A DNA stretch of 64,000 nt from Rhododendron vialii (taxonomy: Eukaryota > Streptophyta > Magnoliopsida > Ericales > Ericaceae). How positions within the stretch are numbered: the first letter of the stretch is position 1; each line of letters starts with the position of its first letter. A program made the translations under genes and the position numbers. Shown piece by piece: positions 63,033 through 64,000 of this stretch. A model generated the notes under the pieces. That model made no database searches. It saw nothing but the letters and a program-made list of their open reading frames with translations, and was not told the origin of the DNA. The stretch lies in NCBI RefSeq assembly GCF_030253575.1, contig NC_080561.1:4703001-4767000 (forward strand). Direction: 5' to 3'.

Positions 63033-64000
63033 TCAAGTGGTCAATCCAACAAAAACCAGTCGAGTGAAAGTAGGAATTGGGCTTGTGTCGAGCACATTCA
63101 TGGTGCTTTCATCATTGTCCAGATTAGCTGCATGAGTTGGATTCGATATATTCGCCTCCCATTTGCCTTTACATGTTCGACTATTATGACCAACACCTTT
63201 GCAAATGCTACACTTTCGTGTTGCATCCACAATCTCAAATTTTGATGCATTCCGCCTCGTAGAACTAGATTCCTTAACTTTCTTTGACCCCGATGGACGT
63301 CCTTATGTGGTAGAATATTTGGCTCAATAACCAACTGTAGTGATGGACTTACAAGTTGGGAAATTCTCTCTTGAGCACGTTCTCTTTGGCTTGCAGGCCA
63401 CTCTCGGTATTTATTTTCTAACTCATGAACTAACTTTTTGAATTCTTGCCCATTCGACCTAGTTTATCCCCCAAGAAAAAGCAATCTTGTATCAATTCTC
63501 TATTGCGAGTGTATTGCATCAAGCGGTAACACCTTACCTTTCCAATCAATCATCTTATGTGCACAAGGAAGACCCATACTTGCCATGAAGTGTCCCGTAC
63601 ATGTTGATTTCATTGTACCATGCTTCAACATCTCATATTGATCGACTAGTTTCCGCAAAGCAAATGACGACACTTTGGTGATCAACTCCTTAAAGAAGTA
63701 ATTATTGCAGTTGTGAGGTATTCGGATCCTCTCACTTGAGAGTTGAGTCGTTATCTCTTTAAATTCATTTTCAATTGCGAGGCATATCTTGTTCTTTACT
63801 TGATAGAGATCACCTGTTGAAACTTGTAAATATTTCTTCAATTTCCCATGAGCACCTTCTGCCCTCGAAGAAACACGATTTCCAAAATGAGCACAATTTT
63901 CAGTCCATGCATGCACAAATCGCTCTTTGAATGGAAGCCATGTCTTTCGAATATAACAGAGCACTTTTTCCTTATCCTTGTACAGTAGCTCAACTAATTT
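63033..64000 (-). pseudogene. MULE transposase, C-terminal part, decayed and running off the window
   Basis: 63964-63500 (minus) reads the end of a Mutator-like transposase: FVHAWTENCAHFGNRVSSRA, AHGKLKKYLQVS, and a SWIM-type zinc site with CTGHFMASMGLPCAHKM, then LDAIHSQ. A stop stands where a Trp is expected (HSQ-stop-RIDTR), another soon after, and one base appears lost before GRPSGSKK. The tail GRPSGSKKVKESSSTRRN, FEIVDATRKCSICKGVGHN (CCHC zinc knuckle) is otherwise well kept. The catalytic DDE region would lie beyond 64000. Terminal repeats were not found. Confidence 0.85.

Overview
This is a nuclear window from a eudicot plant. Genes are split by AT-rich introns with GT..AG borders, intergenic DNA is full of small plant DNA transposons (MITEs), and the gene set is typical of higher plants. 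Some repeat families suggest a woody species, possibly Ericales, but the sequence does not prove this. All exon models below were joined by eye from splice signals, reading phase and remembered family sequences.

Layout. (1) 1-3932 (+): the last eight exons of a hexokinase whose 5' end lies outside the window; a rearranged LINE scrap sits in one long intron. (2) 4740-7083 (-): two dead genes, a p32/MAM33-like relic and a 3' relic of a beta-hydroxyacid dehydrogenase that ends in a perfect 140-bp tandem duplication. The intact, intronless dehydrogenase follows at 7533-8582 (-). (3) 8.6-10.9 kb: a MITE field. (4) 10.86-34.1 kb: a degenerating tandem cluster built from a DUF538 gene (-) and an intronless TIM17 gene (+). 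It holds one probably intact DUF538 gene, three DUF538 relics, one intact TIM17 (24666-25271), one frameshifted TIM17, one TIM17 split by a fold-back MULE-type element with a 9-bp target duplication, and a TIM17 3' fragment. Matching 3' flanks show that the copies came from segmental duplication. A two-exon RING-H2 gene (29486-30405, +) lies between copies C and D. (5) 34.1-41.4 kb: gene-poor DNA with MITEs, a SINE candidate and local duplications. (6) 41428-49355 (+): a complete 14-exon ceramide glucosyltransferase gene with one GC-AG intron. (7) 50129-52825 (-): a five-exon cytochrome b5-like gene (CB5LP type), convergent with the previous gene. (8) 54336-60502 (+): an 11-exon 2-oxoglutarate/Fe(II) dioxygenase, divergent from CB5LP. 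(9) 63033-64000 (-): the C-terminal part of a decayed MULE transposase that runs off the window.

The genes are ordinary housekeeping or metabolic genes: sugar phosphorylation, mitochondrial protein import, sphingolipid glucosylation, ER electron transfer, 2OG oxidation and ubiquitin ligation. They do not form a pathway cluster. I saw no clearly new molecular system. The most unusual structures are the TIM17/DUF538 birth-and-death cluster, the three-armed fold-back element inside TIM17 copy B, and the two-exon DUF538 gene with a novel-looking C-terminal extension.
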